A DNA stretch of 64,000 nucleotides from Bog-473 sp963766995. Its GTDB lineage: Bacteria; Actinomycetota; Acidimicrobiia; Acidimicrobiales; RAAP-2. A program made the translations under genes and the position numbers. Below, piece after piece: positions 34,475 to 43,773 of the stretch. The DNA lies in assembly GCA_963766995.1 (NCBI GenBank), contig CAVYCE010000003.1, positions 1,054,001-1,118,000 on the forward strand. Direction: 5' to 3'. The notes beneath the pieces are model-generated. The model worked only from the letters and a program-made list of their open reading frames with translations, was not told the origin of the DNA and ran no database searches. Position 1 is the first letter of the stretch, and the number at the start of each line of letters is the position of its first letter.

Positions 34475-36001
34475 ATGTCCCCAGAACGCCTATCCGGGCT
34501 CGATGCCAGCTTCTTGTATATGGAGACACCCACCCTCCACATGCACGTGTCCATGGCGGCCGTGTTCGACCCCTCGACCGTGCCTGACGGCTACTCGTTC
34601 CGCAAGGTACGGCAGATGATTGTGGATCGGATCCCTCTGGCTCCAGTGTTCCAACGGCGATTGGTCGAGGTACCCATGCGCCTGGGCCATCCCGTCTGGG
34701 TCGACGATCCCGAGTTCGACATCGACAACCATCTGCGCCGGGCGGCCCTGCCGTCTCCGGGCGGCATGCGGGAACTCGGTGATTTCGCGGCCGACATCAA
34801 CAGTCGCCAGCTCCACCGCGATCGTCCGCTTTGGGAAATGTGGGTGGTCGAGGGGTTGGAGGACGGCAAGATCGCCTTAGTGACCAAAATGCACCACAGC
34901 ACCATTGACGGCGTCTCAGGTGCCGAGCTCCTCGGGGTTCTCTTCGATCTTGAACCCAATCCCCCTGCACAAGAGGCCGTCCCCGTCCGCCAGGTCGACA
35001 CCCGGATCCCTGGCTCCATCGAACTGGTGTCCCAAGCCCTCCTGGCCAACACCGTCCGTCCCTTCGATATGGCCCGCATGGTGTGGCGAACTGGTCAGTC
35101 CATTGCCGGGGTACGGCGGGTGCGGCAGAACACCCCCACCGGCACAGCCAAGGCGGCACTCCCCCTCAGCGCACCTCGCACGTCCATCAACGTCGCCGTC
35201 CATGCCAGGCGCCGGGTGGCCTTTGCCGCCGCCAGCCTGACCGACGCCAAGGCGCTCAAGAACGCCATGGGAACCACCGTCAACGATGTCGTGTTGGCCA
35301 TGTGTGCCGGAGCGCTACGGAGCTACCTCATGGCTGGCGACGAGCTCCCAGACATCCCGCTGGTATCGGTGGTGCCGGTGTCGGTCACCCCCGATGTGGC
35401 GGAGCTCAAGGGATCAAACAAGGTGTCGTCCATGTTCGTACAACTGCCTTGTGAACTCGAGGACCCGCTCGAGCGCTTGCGCGCCATTCACGAGGGCACG
35501 AAGGGTGCGAAAGAAGAACATCACGCCCTCGGTGCTTCAACGCTGCAGAACTGGGCCGAACACGCCACCCCGAATGTCTTTGCCATGGCGGCCCGCTTCT
35601 ACACGGGCATGAAGTTGGCCGACCGGCATCGTCCCATTGCCAATCTGGTCATCTCGAATGTGCCTGGTCCTGATTTCCCTCTGTACATGGGTGGCAGCCA
35701 AATGCTGGGCATGTTCCCTCTCGGTCCGGTCATGGACGGGATGGGATTGAACATCACCATCATGAGCTACATGGGCGTCTTGTATTGGGGTCTGGCGTCG
35801 GACGCTCGGGCCGTGCCCCGTTTGTGGGACATTGCCGCGGCGATACCGCACGCGCTGACAGAGTTGATGGAAGCGGCCGGACTGAAGTCGGAGCCGTTCG
35901 ATGTGCCGATTCATTTGGGCCCAGGCATGCCTCCCACCGCCAACTGGGTCCGCTCCGCCGCCTCGCAGCAAGCCGAGATGGAGGGCTCGGCCGGCGCATG
36001 A
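34475..36001 (+). CDS. Wax ester synthase/diacylglycerol acyltransferase (WS/DGAT)
   Basis: 508 residues. Active-site KMHHSTIDGVSG (HHxxxDG) and the C-terminal NLVISNVPGPDFPLYMGG and PLGPVMDGMGLNIT motifs of the bacterial WS/DGAT family. It acylates diacylglycerol or fatty alcohols to form storage lipid. I chose ATG 34475 with AAGGAG 6 nt upstream; an in-frame ATG at 34445 is less likely. The stop overlaps the next start (ATGA), coupling it to a VOC protein gene. Confidence 0.95.
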   Translation: MSPERLSGLDASFLYMETPTLHMHVSMAAVFDPSTVPDGYSFRKVRQMIVDRIPLAPVFQRRLVEVPMRLGHPVWVDDPEFDIDNHLRRAALPSPGGMRELGDFAADINSRQLHRDRPLWEMWVVEGLEDGKIALVTKMHHSTIDGVSGAELLGVLFDLEPNPPAQEAVPVRQVDTRIPGSIELVSQALLANTVRPFDMARMVWRTGQSIAGVRRVRQNTPTGTAKAALPLSAPRTSINVAVHARRRVAFAAASLTDAKALKNAMGTTVNDVVLAMCAGALRSYLMAGDELPDIPLVSVVPVSVTPDVAELKGSNKVSSMFVQLPCELEDPLERLRAIHEGTKGAKEEHHALGASTLQNWAEHATPNVFAMAARFYTGMKLADRHRPIANLVISNVPGPDFPLYMGGSQMLGMFPLGPVMDGMGLNITIMSYMGVLYWGLASDARAVPRLWDIAAAIPHALTELMEAAGLKSEPFDVPIHLGPGMPPTANWVRSAASQQAEMEGSAGA

Positions 36002-36456
36002 CGGTTCGAGAGCTCGGCCACTTGGTCCTCTACGTGCACGACGTCAACCGGTCCGCCGCGTTTTACCGTGACGTCTTGGGTTGGCAGCAGATCATTCCGC
36101 CGCTGGGTGAAGCGCCAGTGGGAGTGGCCGCCTTCTCATCCGGGCGAACACATCACGAACTGCTGCTCATTGAAGTCGGTGTCGACGCTTCACCCATCCC
36201 CGCTGGTCGCCGGGTGGGGATGTACCACTTCGGCCTCAACGTCGGTGAGACCGATGACGACCTTCGAGCCATGTTGGCCACGCTGCAAGGTGCTGGGTCC
36301 ACCATCGTGGGAGCCTCTGATCACACGGTGACCCACAGCCTGTACATCGAGGATCCCGACGGTAACGAGATAGAGCTCTATGTCGATGTCCCCGGTGTCG
36401 ACTGGAAGTCCGATCCGGCACTTATTACGGCGCCGATCAAGCCACTTCGTCTTTAA
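35998..36456 (+). CDS. Glyoxalase/VOC family protein
   Basis: 152 residues with two beta-alpha-beta-beta-beta halves: LGHLVLYVHDVNRSAAFYRD and YHFGLNVGETDDDL, then SLYIEDPDGNEIELY. The His/Glu residues in LGHLV, YHFGL and NEIEL fit a VOC metal site. ATG 35998 overlaps the WS/DGAT stop. The reaction is unknown. The last 20 bp overlap the convergent F420-type gene. Confidence 0.86.
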   Translation: MTVRELGHLVLYVHDVNRSAAFYRDVLGWQQIIPPLGEAPVGVAAFSSGRTHHELLLIEVGVDASPIPAGRRVGMYHFGLNVGETDDDLRAMLATLQGAGSTIVGASDHTVTHSLYIEDPDGNEIELYVDVPGVDWKSDPALITAPIKPLRL

Positions 36457-37456
36457 GCAGCGCAATGAGTTGGCCCAGAGCGGCGTCATCAGGCAGTGAT
36501 GGGGTGAACAACGCGATCCGGTCGGCCAGGTCACCAACCTTGTCGACGATGCCGGCAGCACATTCGGCCGGGGTGCCGCACACAGCAAGGGCATCCACCA
36601 ACTCGTCGGGCACATGCTCGCCCAGCGCTGACCATTGACCCTGGCGGATGAGTTCGGCCAGTTCGGGCTGGAGATGGCCGAAGTGGTCTAGTTCCAATAC
36701 CCGGCGATAGGCCGGCGTCGACCCGTAGAAACCCAGCAAGGTGCGCACTGCACGCTTGGCCTGCTCAATCTCCGTTGCGTTCTGGCCCACGCCCACAATC
36801 AGTCCGCACACCACTTCGAATGGTCCGAGCGACGGGTCGCGATCCTGTCGTCCAAGTTGCACCGAGGCCATGGTCAGTTCAGTCAGCGAACGGCGCGAGT
36901 TGAAGGGAAGGATCATGATCCCATCGGCCACCGCCGCTGCCATGGCGGTCATCTTCGGCCCGAGTGCACCCAACAGGATGGGCGGCGGGCCGAACTCGGT
37001 GGGTCCGGGACTGAACATGGGCGTCATGAGCGTGTGTCGGTAGAACGCACCTTCGAATCGGAGCGGTATCGCGTCCTGCCAGTTGGCGAAGATGGCCCGT
37101 AGGGCCGCCACCAATTCTTGCATCCTGGCCACCGGAGCCGACCATTCCAGACCGAATCGCCGGACGATGTGCGCCTCAATCTGGGGAGCCAGTCCAAGCC
37201 GGAATCTCCCCCCTGACAGCACCTGGAGGTCAGAGGCGGCGTGAGCCAGGTGGATTGGATTGCGTGGGAAGGCGACCGCGGCATTGGTGGTGATGTCCAG
37301 GCCGGCCTCGGCGCCGGCGGCCAGGGTCAAAGGTACGAAGATGTCGTGCGGCCCCTCGGCGCAGTACACACCATCGGCACCCAGTCGGGCCACCGAGGAG
37401 CTTCGATCGACGACCTCATGGAGAGGGAGGCCGGTGAGGCCAACGTCAATCTTCAT
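36437..37456 (-). CDS. F420-dependent LLM-class oxidoreductase
   Basis: 339 residues, luciferase-like fold. Residues near the start match the TIGR03617-like F420 group (LGADGVYCAEGPHDIFVPL, SGGRFRLGLAPQIEAHIVRR, PPPILLGALGPKMTAMAAAV). It probably uses F420 to reduce or oxidise an unknown compound. It is the second such enzyme in this window and only distantly related to the first (18699-19736). Confidence 0.87.
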   Translation of the reverse strand: MKIDVGLTGLPLHEVVDRSSSVARLGADGVYCAEGPHDIFVPLTLAAGAEAGLDITTNAAVAFPRNPIHLAHAASDLQVLSGGRFRLGLAPQIEAHIVRRFGLEWSAPVARMQELVAALRAIFANWQDAIPLRFEGAFYRHTLMTPMFSPGPTEFGPPPILLGALGPKMTAMAAAVADGIMILPFNSRRSLTELTMASVQLGRQDRDPSLGPFEVVCGLIVGVGQNATEIEQAKRAVRTLLGFYGSTPAYRRVLELDHFGHLQPELAELIRQGQWSALGEHVPDELVDALAVCGTPAECAAGIVDKVGDLADRIALFTPSLPDDAALGQLIALLKDEVA

Positions 37457-37577
37457 CGGGGTACCGTCGCCTCACGCCTGCGGCTCCTTGCCTGGTCCGG
37501 TAGGAACGGACGCTAGCCCTGGGCTACGCAGCGGCGGGAGGTGCGTCGGCAATACTGCAGCACGGCTGGAGGGCTCA

Positions 37578-38210
37578 ATGCGAACACTGCACATGCATGA
37601 CGACGGGACGTTGGAAGCGGCATCGTCGGCTCTGCGCGCCGGTGAGGTCATCGTTGTCCCCACCGATACCGTCTATGGCGTCGCTGCCGTTCCCACCCAT
37701 CCCGATGCCGTTCGTGACATCTACGCCGCCAAGCAGCGCCCGCCCACGCAACACCTGCCGGTGATGGCGGCCACCGTCGAGCAGGTCCGCGACCTGGGCT
37801 TGGAACTCACCGAAGCGGGTCAGGCCTTGGCCCAGCACTGGTGGCCGGGCCCGTTGACGCTCGTCCTCGGTTTTTCGGCTACCGCCGTTCGACCGCAATG
37901 GCTGCACGGTCGGGACGAGGTAGCGGTCAGGATTCCTGATCATGACTTCCTTCGACGCCTCATCTCTAGCACTGGTCCGCTTTTGGTGACCAGTGCCAAC
38001 CAACACGGAGCTACCACGCCCCCAACGGCGGAGGATGCCGCACGCGAGCTCGCCGACTACCCCACCCTCCTGGTGGACGGCGGCACACTCAGCGCCACGC
38101 CATCGACGTTGGTCAATCTGCATTGCGCAGTGGCTTCCGTCGAGCGTGAAGGGGTCATTGGCCGTGCGGACATTGAGAATGTGTTGGCCGCACTTAGTGA
38201 GGCGCCATGA
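37578..38210 (+). CDS. tsaC: Threonylcarbamoyl-AMP synthase (TsaC/Sua5/YrdC)
   Basis: 210 residues of a YrdC domain: GEVIVVPTDTVYGVAA, KQRPPTQHLPVM and WWPGPLTLVL, with LLVTSANQHG. It makes L-threonylcarbamoyl-AMP from Thr, bicarbonate and ATP for the tRNA t6A modification. GGAGGG lies 5 nt before ATG 37578, chosen over the longer open frame. It is translationally coupled to tsaD (ATGA), the next enzyme in the pathway; tsaB and tsaE are not in the window. Confidence 0.93.
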   Translation: MRTLHMHDDGTLEAASSALRAGEVIVVPTDTVYGVAAVPTHPDAVRDIYAAKQRPPTQHLPVMAATVEQVRDLGLELTEAGQALAQHWWPGPLTLVLGFSATAVRPQWLHGRDEVAVRIPDHDFLRRLISSTGPLLVTSANQHGATTPPTAEDAARELADYPTLLVDGGTLSATPSTLVNLHCAVASVEREGVIGRADIENVLAALSEAP

Positions 38211-39205
38211 GCCGAGTCCTCCTGGCCATTGAGACTTCATGCGACGAGACGGCCGCTGCGGTCATTGGTGATGACTACAAAGTGCACTCGTCCGTCGTGG
38301 CCAGCCAGATTGAGCTCCACGCCAAATTCGGTGGCGTGGTACCTGAGCTGGCCAGCCGGGCCCACGTCGAGCTCATCGTCCCCATGATTGAGGAGGCGCT
38401 GCATCAGGCTGGTGTCGAAGGCGCCGATCTCACTGCCGTTGCGGTGACCAGCGGTCCCGGGCTGGTGGGCGCACTGCTGGTCGGGATCGCCGCGGCCAAG
38501 TCATTGGCTCAGGGGTGGGGGGTGCCCATTGTCAGCGTCAATCACTTGGAGGGACACCTGGCCAGCGTGTTCCTCACCGAGGGCGAGGTGCCGTTCCCTC
38601 AGACCGCGCTCCTGGTCTCGGGCGGACACTGCATGCTGACCCGGACCAAAAGCCCGGGTGCGTTCGAACTCTTGGGCGAGACGGTAGACGACTCCATCGG
38701 TGAGGCCTACGACAAGGTGGCCCGATACCTGGGGCTGGGCTACCCGGGTGGCCCCGTGCTCGACCGAATGGCCAAAAGCGGACAGGACGTCCTCGGCTTC
38801 CCTCGACCGATGCTGCAAGAGGGCTACGAGTTCTCGTTCTCGGGGCTCAAGACCGCAGTCGTCAATTACGTCCGCAAGCACCCAGACTTCGTCATGGAGG
38901 ATGTGGCGGCCTCGTTCGTGGCGGCTTGCATGGACGTCCTGTGCACCAAAATGCGCCGAGCGCTCCAGGAGTTCGCGGACCCAGCGTTGGCCATCGTGGG
39001 TGGCGTGGCCGCCAGCCCCATTCTGCGGCAGCGAGCACAGGAGCTGGCTGACGAATTCGGGAGCCGCCTGCTCATCCCACCACAGGCTCTGGCCACCGAC
39101 AACGCCGCCATGATCGGCATCGCCGGTTGGCAACGACTGACGGCAAGTGGACCGACCGCATCGACTTTTGGTCCCCAGCCCGACCTACGTCTGGCCTTTT
39201 CCTAA
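38207..39205 (+). CDS. tsaD: tRNA N6-threonylcarbamoyladenosine transferase TsaD
   Basis: 332 residues, ASKHA fold. LAIETSCDETAAAV at the start, metal-binding HxEGH in VNHLEGHLAS, LLVSGGHCML, LGETVDDSIGEAYDKVAR and the C-terminal DNAAMIG. It transfers the threonylcarbamoyl group to A37 of ANN-decoding tRNAs, using the product of tsaC, with which its start overlaps. Confidence 0.96.
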   Translation: MSRVLLAIETSCDETAAAVIGDDYKVHSSVVASQIELHAKFGGVVPELASRAHVELIVPMIEEALHQAGVEGADLTAVAVTSGPGLVGALLVGIAAAKSLAQGWGVPIVSVNHLEGHLASVFLTEGEVPFPQTALLVSGGHCMLTRTKSPGAFELLGETVDDSIGEAYDKVARYLGLGYPGGPVLDRMAKSGQDVLGFPRPMLQEGYEFSFSGLKTAVVNYVRKHPDFVMEDVAASFVAACMDVLCTKMRRALQEFADPALAIVGGVAASPILRQRAQELADEFGSRLLIPPQALATDNAAMIGIAGWQRLTASGPTASTFGPQPDLRLAFS

Positions 39206-39207
39206 CG

Positions 39208-39498
39208 TCATCGCCGCTGTAGCCTCGCCCGGGCCCGCTGGGAACGACGACCCAGGTCGAGTGACGACAGATCGAGGAGTGCACCGACCGCCACGATCAA
39301 CCAGCCGAGTCCCGAGACGCCACGGCCCTGGGTGTATACCAGCGCATAGAAGAGGGTGGTGTACGGCAGCAGAATAAATCCCAGCAATCCCGTCCACCCG
39401 GAGCTGAAGGCGATAGTCAGCCGGTTACTGAACACGTAGAGCATGGCCAGGACGAACCGCGGCGAGATCCAGGCAAAGAGTGCCAGCACACATCCCAT
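39208..39498 (-). CDS. Small conserved membrane protein
   Basis: 96 residues with three hydrophobic helices (about 4-22, 34-53 and 61-77) and a very basic C-terminus (RRSQRARARLQRR). GGAAGG lies 7 nt before the ATG. No family name is offered. It is 37 bp downstream of fhs on the same strand and ends 2 bp from the tsaD stop. Confidence 0.7.
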   Translation of the reverse strand: MGCVLALFAWISPRFVLAMLYVFSNRLTIAFSSGWTGLLGFILLPYTTLFYALVYTQGRGVSGLGWLIVAVGALLDLSSLDLGRRSQRARARLQRR

Positions 39499-39535
39499 GA
39501 CGACGTCCTTCCGTGAGGTGCCCGGGCCACCCTAC

Positions 39536-41233
39536 TTAGTAGAGGCCGACCACGTTCCCGTCGGCATCGATATCGATCTGCTCGGCGGCGGGATGTGACG
39601 ACAACCCGGGCATCGTCCGCATGTCGCCACTGACTAAGTACACGAAGCCGGCGCCCACGTTGGCACGGGCTTCGCGCACAGGTAACCGCCATCCGGTTGG
39701 TGCACCCTTCAACTTGGGATCTGACGAAATCGACAAATGAGTCTTGGCGATGCAGATGGGAAGGTCACCGAACCCCGCACGTTCGTAGGTATCGATCTGG
39801 CTGTTGGCCAGTGGGAGATAGTCCACTCCCTCGGCGCCATAGACCTCCTTCGCCACGGTCTCGATCTTTTGGCGAATGGTGGCGTTCGACTCGTAGAGGA
39901 GCTGGAATTGGTTCGGCTCCTCCGCTGCTTCCACGATCGCTTCGGCCAGCTCGATGGCGCCCTTTCCTCCGTCGATGAAGTGGGTACAGATGGCGGTGCG
40001 TACGCCGACCGAGGCGGCGATCTCCCGAATCGCCGCGTGCTCGGAGGGGAAGTCTTGATCAAAGGCATTCACGGCCACTACCGGAGTCACCCCATGGCGG
40101 CGCACGATGTCAATGTGCTTCAACAAATTGGCCGCTCCGAGGTGCACCTCTTCCGGGCTCTCCTCGAGCATGGCGGGCGGGAGCGGGCGACCGGCCGTGA
40201 CCTTGTGCCGTCCAGAATGCAGCTTCAGGGCACGAACCGTGGCCACCACCACGGCCGCATCGGGGACCAGCCCAGAAGCCCGGCACTTGATATTGAAGAA
40301 GCGCTCGGCACCCATGTCAGCCCCGAAGCCCGCTTCAGTCACCAGGTACTCGCCGGCATGAATGCCGATGAGGTCGGCCACGATGGACGAGTTCCCGTGC
40401 GCGATGTTGCCGAACGGCCCGGCGTGCACCAATACCGGTGTGTTTTCCATGGTCTGGAGAAGATTGGGCTTAATGGCGTCACGCATGATCACCGTCATGG
40501 CACCGGCTGCCTTGAGGGCCTCAGCCGTCACGGGCTCTCCCTGTGACGTATAGCCGACCACAATCCGGCCGAAGCGCGCCCGCATGTCGGAGAGCGACGT
40601 GGACAGAGCCAGAATGGCCATGACCTCCGAAGCCGCTGTGATATCGAACCCAGTCTGGCGTGGCGTGCCGTCCTCGCTGCTGCCCAAGCCTGAAACGATC
40701 TGGCGCAGTGATCGATCGTTGATGTCCATCACACGGCGCCACGTGATGTCGTGCGGATCAATGGCCAGCGCGTTCCCGTGCTGCATGTGATTGTCGATCA
40801 TGGCGGCCAGCATGTTGTTGGCGGCCGTCACCGCATGCAGATCGCCGGTGAGGTGCAGGTTCAGGTTCTCAAACGGCACCACCTGGCTGTAGCCCCCACC
40901 GGCGGCACCGCCCTTGATGCCGAAGGTGGGCCCCATCGATGCCTGTCGGATGGCGATGGTCGCCTGCTTGCCGATACGGGCCAGGGCCTGGCCCAATCCG
41001 ATGGTGGTGGTGGTCTTCCCTTCTCCGAGTGGCGTCGGCGTGATGGCCGTCACCACGACATACCGCGCCTTGGGACGATCGGCCAACGCCTCAATGGCCC
41101 CCAGGTTCAGCTTGGCCACATGAGGTCCGTAGTGCTCGAGCAGCTCGGATCCGATCCCCATTTGGGTGGCGATTTCGGTGATGGGCCGCATGTCGGCCGA
41201 ACGGGCTATCTCAATGGCAGGAGGGAGCGGCAC
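39536..41233 (-). CDS. fhs: Formate-tetrahydrofolate ligase
   Basis: 565 residues. P-loop TPTPLGEGKTTTTIGLGQAL, MGPTFGIKGGAAGGGYSQV and AGFGADMGAERFFNIKCR; all hallmarks of Fhs. It makes 10-formyl-THF from formate, THF and ATP, feeding purine and one-carbon metabolism. The start is GTG at 41233 with GAGGTGG 7 nt upstream, giving the family N-terminus PLPPAIEIARSADMRPI; the open frame beyond lacks homology. No other folate gene is adjacent. Confidence 0.95.
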   Translation of the reverse strand: MPLPPAIEIARSADMRPITEIATQMGIGSELLEHYGPHVAKLNLGAIEALADRPKARYVVVTAITPTPLGEGKTTTTIGLGQALARIGKQATIAIRQASMGPTFGIKGGAAGGGYSQVVPFENLNLHLTGDLHAVTAANNMLAAMIDNHMQHGNALAIDPHDITWRRVMDINDRSLRQIVSGLGSSEDGTPRQTGFDITAASEVMAILALSTSLSDMRARFGRIVVGYTSQGEPVTAEALKAAGAMTVIMRDAIKPNLLQTMENTPVLVHAGPFGNIAHGNSSIVADLIGIHAGEYLVTEAGFGADMGAERFFNIKCRASGLVPDAAVVVATVRALKLHSGRHKVTAGRPLPPAMLEESPEEVHLGAANLLKHIDIVRRHGVTPVVAVNAFDQDFPSEHAAIREIAASVGVRTAICTHFIDGGKGAIELAEAIVEAAEEPNQFQLLYESNATIRQKIETVAKEVYGAEGVDYLPLANSQIDTYERAGFGDLPICIAKTHLSISSDPKLKGAPTGWRLPVREARANVGAGFVYLVSGDMRTMPGLSSHPAAEQIDIDADGNVVGLY

Positions 41234-41460
41234 GTCAGCCCACCTCGAACACGTCAGTATCAATCCCCGCCAACCTGAAGCGCATCGCGTGCATCATGCC
41301 TCGCCACAGGCGCCTCCACCCAATCATTCGTGCTGCACCGATTTTGCACCCATCTCGACACCATGGTTCCTGCGTCTGTCGCTAACATTCGCTGGGGACT
41401 TCGTATCCTCCGGTGTGCGAGCTTTGCCGGGGGTGCGGGTTGTGAGGGAGGGGACAAAGA

Positions 41461-43737
41461 GTGGTGTCGTTCAGAGGTATTCCAACGCGTCCGGGTGGCA
41501 TTTGGAAGAAAACGATCACGGGCACAATGGTTGTTGGATTGCTGTCTACAGGATTGCTGGCCACCGGGGGATTGCTCTCGGGACCACTCGCCGCAGCAAC
41601 CACGGCCCACGACATCGACTTCGGGTACCAGACCTGGACCGTTGGCCCGCTCCCCGACGCGTCCGCCCCCATTGTGAATTCATCCCCCAACGTGGCCAAC
41701 CTGCCCGGAGGTCCGGCCGTGGTCGTGGGAGACCAAACCGGCAACGTGTATGCCTACAACCTGGTAACCGGCGCGCCCGTGTGGACGTACAACGCCGGCG
41801 CACCGGTGAACTCGACCCCATCGGTGGGCGTGACGGGGGCCAATGGACCGTATGACTCTGTTTTCGTGGACACCGGCGATCCCGCCAATCCCTTCAGCGG
41901 CGGTTACCAGGCCATCAGCCCGACCGGTACCAAGCTGTGGTCCGCCCAGGAAAGCAACCCGTCGACCGACGCCACAGCCCACAACGGGGTACAGGCGTCC
42001 ATGGCCGTCGGGAATTTGCAAGGTGGCACGGATGTCACGGCCGGCTCATTGGGCGAGGAGCAAGACGCGTTCAATGCGGCCAGCGGAGCCCTACTGCCGG
42101 GCTTTCCGTGGTACCAGGCCGACAGCAACTTCACCACGCCGGCGCTGTCCGACCTCTACGGCAATGGGCACACCGACATCGTTGAGGGCAGTGACTCGAC
42201 GCAAGGTGCGTCGTACGGGATGTCCTACGCCAATGGTGGCCACCTTCGGATTCTGAGCAGCACCGGCAACGCTGGCCTGCCACAACCCAACGACGGTTTG
42301 CTGTGCCAATACAACACCAACGAGACGGTGCAATCGTCGCCGGCGGTGGGGCCGTTCCTCGGTACGTCCAATGAATTGGGCATCGTGTTCGGTACGGGCA
42401 TCACCTACCACCAGTCCGACACAGACAAACTCATCGCCGTGGACACCCACTGCAATCAAAAGTGGATGGCCTCGCTCAGTGGAAATACGGCGAGTAGTCC
42501 CGCCCTGGCCGACGTTATGGGGAACGGGCAGATGCAAGTGGTGGAGGGGGTGGACAACGGGACCACGGGCGCCGTCTATGCCATCGACGGGTCCAACGGA
42601 TCCATCCTGTGGCAAACCAATCTGGCCCGTGTCATCGGGTCGGTGGTCACCGCCGATCTCGGCCCCGGCTACCAGGATGTGTTCGCACCCACCGTGAACG
42701 GCGTGGCGGTGCTCGACGGAAAGACCGGGACCGTCATCACGACGTTGCAAGCACAGACCGGATTCCAGAACGCACCGCTGATCACCGATGACCCCAACGG
42801 CACCATCGGCATCACGTTGGCGGGATACCAAGCCGCGGGGAGCTACCTCTACCACTACGAGCTCTCTGGCTCGAACGGCTCATTGGTCAACGAAAGCGGC
42901 GCTTGGCCGCAGTTTCATCACGATCCACAACTGACCGGAAACGCCGGCGGTGACGGCACCACTTCGGTGCCTTGCACCGCTCCTGCCTCCAAGCCACAGG
43001 GGTACTATCTGGCCGCGGCCGACGGCGACGTGTCATCGTTTGGCAACGTCCCCTATTGCGGCTCCCCGATCGGCCTGAACAAGCCCGTCGTCGGCATGGC
43101 CGCCACCGCCGATGGAGGCGGCTACTGGTTAGTGGCTTCTGACGGCGGCATCTTCACCTACGGAGATGCCCAGTTCTTCGGCTCGGCCGGGGGCATCCAC
43201 CTGAACCAACCCATTGTGGGCATGGCACCCACGGCGGATGGAAAGGGCTACTGGTTGGTGGCTTCCGACGGTGGCATCTTCAACTATGGCGATGCGCAAT
43301 TCTATGGCTCGGCCGGAGCCATCCATCTCAACAAGCCCATCGTCGGCATGGCACCCACGGCGGATGGAAGGGGCTATTGGTTGGTGGCTTCCGACGGTGG
43401 CATCTTCAACTATGGCGATGCAACCTTCCACGGATCGGCGGGCAATATCCCATTGAATAAGCCGGTGGTGGGGATGGCGGCGGCACCGAGCGGAAGCGGA
43501 TATTGGTTGGTGGCCTCCGATGGCGGCGTGTTCTCGTACAACGTTCCCTTCTTCGGCTCGACGGGCAACATTCGACTCAATGAGCCCATTGTGGGAATGC
43601 AGGCCACCGCTACGGGTCAGGGTTACCGCTTCGTCGCCTCCGACGGTGGAGTCTTCAACTATGGCGATGCCCAGTCATACGGTTCGTTGGGTGCGTCGGG
43701 ATCGAGCAGTCCAATCGTCAGCATGGCGGGGTTCTGA
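41461..43737 (+). CDS. Secreted beta-propeller protein with C-terminal YWLVASDGG repeats
   Basis: 758 residues, GTG start with GGGAGGGGAC upstream. The signal helix is about 17-45, ending LAAATT. The N-terminal part (about 60-490) has FG-GAP/PQQ-like repeats (GDQTGNVYAYNLVTGAPVW, SSPALADVMGNG), probably a beta-propeller. The C-terminus (515-758) has six repeats of about 42 residues of the form YWLVASDGGIFNYGDAQFYG followed by LNKPIVGMAPTADG. This repeat type recurs in Acidimicrobiia cell-surface proteins. It probably binds sugars or other surface ligands; no catalytic site is seen. Confidence 0.85.
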   Translation: MVSFRGIPTRPGGIWKKTITGTMVVGLLSTGLLATGGLLSGPLAAATTAHDIDFGYQTWTVGPLPDASAPIVNSSPNVANLPGGPAVVVGDQTGNVYAYNLVTGAPVWTYNAGAPVNSTPSVGVTGANGPYDSVFVDTGDPANPFSGGYQAISPTGTKLWSAQESNPSTDATAHNGVQASMAVGNLQGGTDVTAGSLGEEQDAFNAASGALLPGFPWYQADSNFTTPALSDLYGNGHTDIVEGSDSTQGASYGMSYANGGHLRILSSTGNAGLPQPNDGLLCQYNTNETVQSSPAVGPFLGTSNELGIVFGTGITYHQSDTDKLIAVDTHCNQKWMASLSGNTASSPALADVMGNGQMQVVEGVDNGTTGAVYAIDGSNGSILWQTNLARVIGSVVTADLGPGYQDVFAPTVNGVAVLDGKTGTVITTLQAQTGFQNAPLITDDPNGTIGITLAGYQAAGSYLYHYELSGSNGSLVNESGAWPQFHHDPQLTGNAGGDGTTSVPCTAPASKPQGYYLAAADGDVSSFGNVPYCGSPIGLNKPVVGMAATADGGGYWLVASDGGIFTYGDAQFFGSAGGIHLNQPIVGMAPTADGKGYWLVASDGGIFNYGDAQFYGSAGAIHLNKPIVGMAPTADGRGYWLVASDGGIFNYGDATFHGSAGNIPLNKPVVGMAAAPSGSGYWLVASDGGVFSYNVPFFGSTGNIRLNEPIVGMQATATGQGYRFVASDGGVFNYGDAQSYGSLGASGSSSPIVSMAGF
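43003..43734 (+). repeat. Tandem 126-bp repeats coding surface-protein modules
   Basis: Units start at 43003 (degenerate, 120 bp), 43123, 43249, 43375, 43501 (123 bp) and 43624. The three full 126-bp units from 43123 to 43500 are close to identical in DNA over long stretches (for example GGTGGCTTCCGACGGTGGCA), whereas the outer ones are diverged, suggesting recent unit duplication or homogenisation. Confidence 0.9.
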
Positions 43738-43773
43738 TCCCGCCTGACTGACAGTGCACGCAAATATGGGGCA

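Noticed and set aside
41234..41460. tRNA or small RNA gene in the fhs/surface-protein gap
   Set aside because: I looked for a T-loop pattern (GGTTCGAATCC-like) here and in the other larger gaps (23594-23800, 47878-48063) and saw none; no stable hairpin is obvious.
43003..43734. CRISPR array
   Set aside because: The units are in-frame coding repeats of about 126 bp with no spacers.
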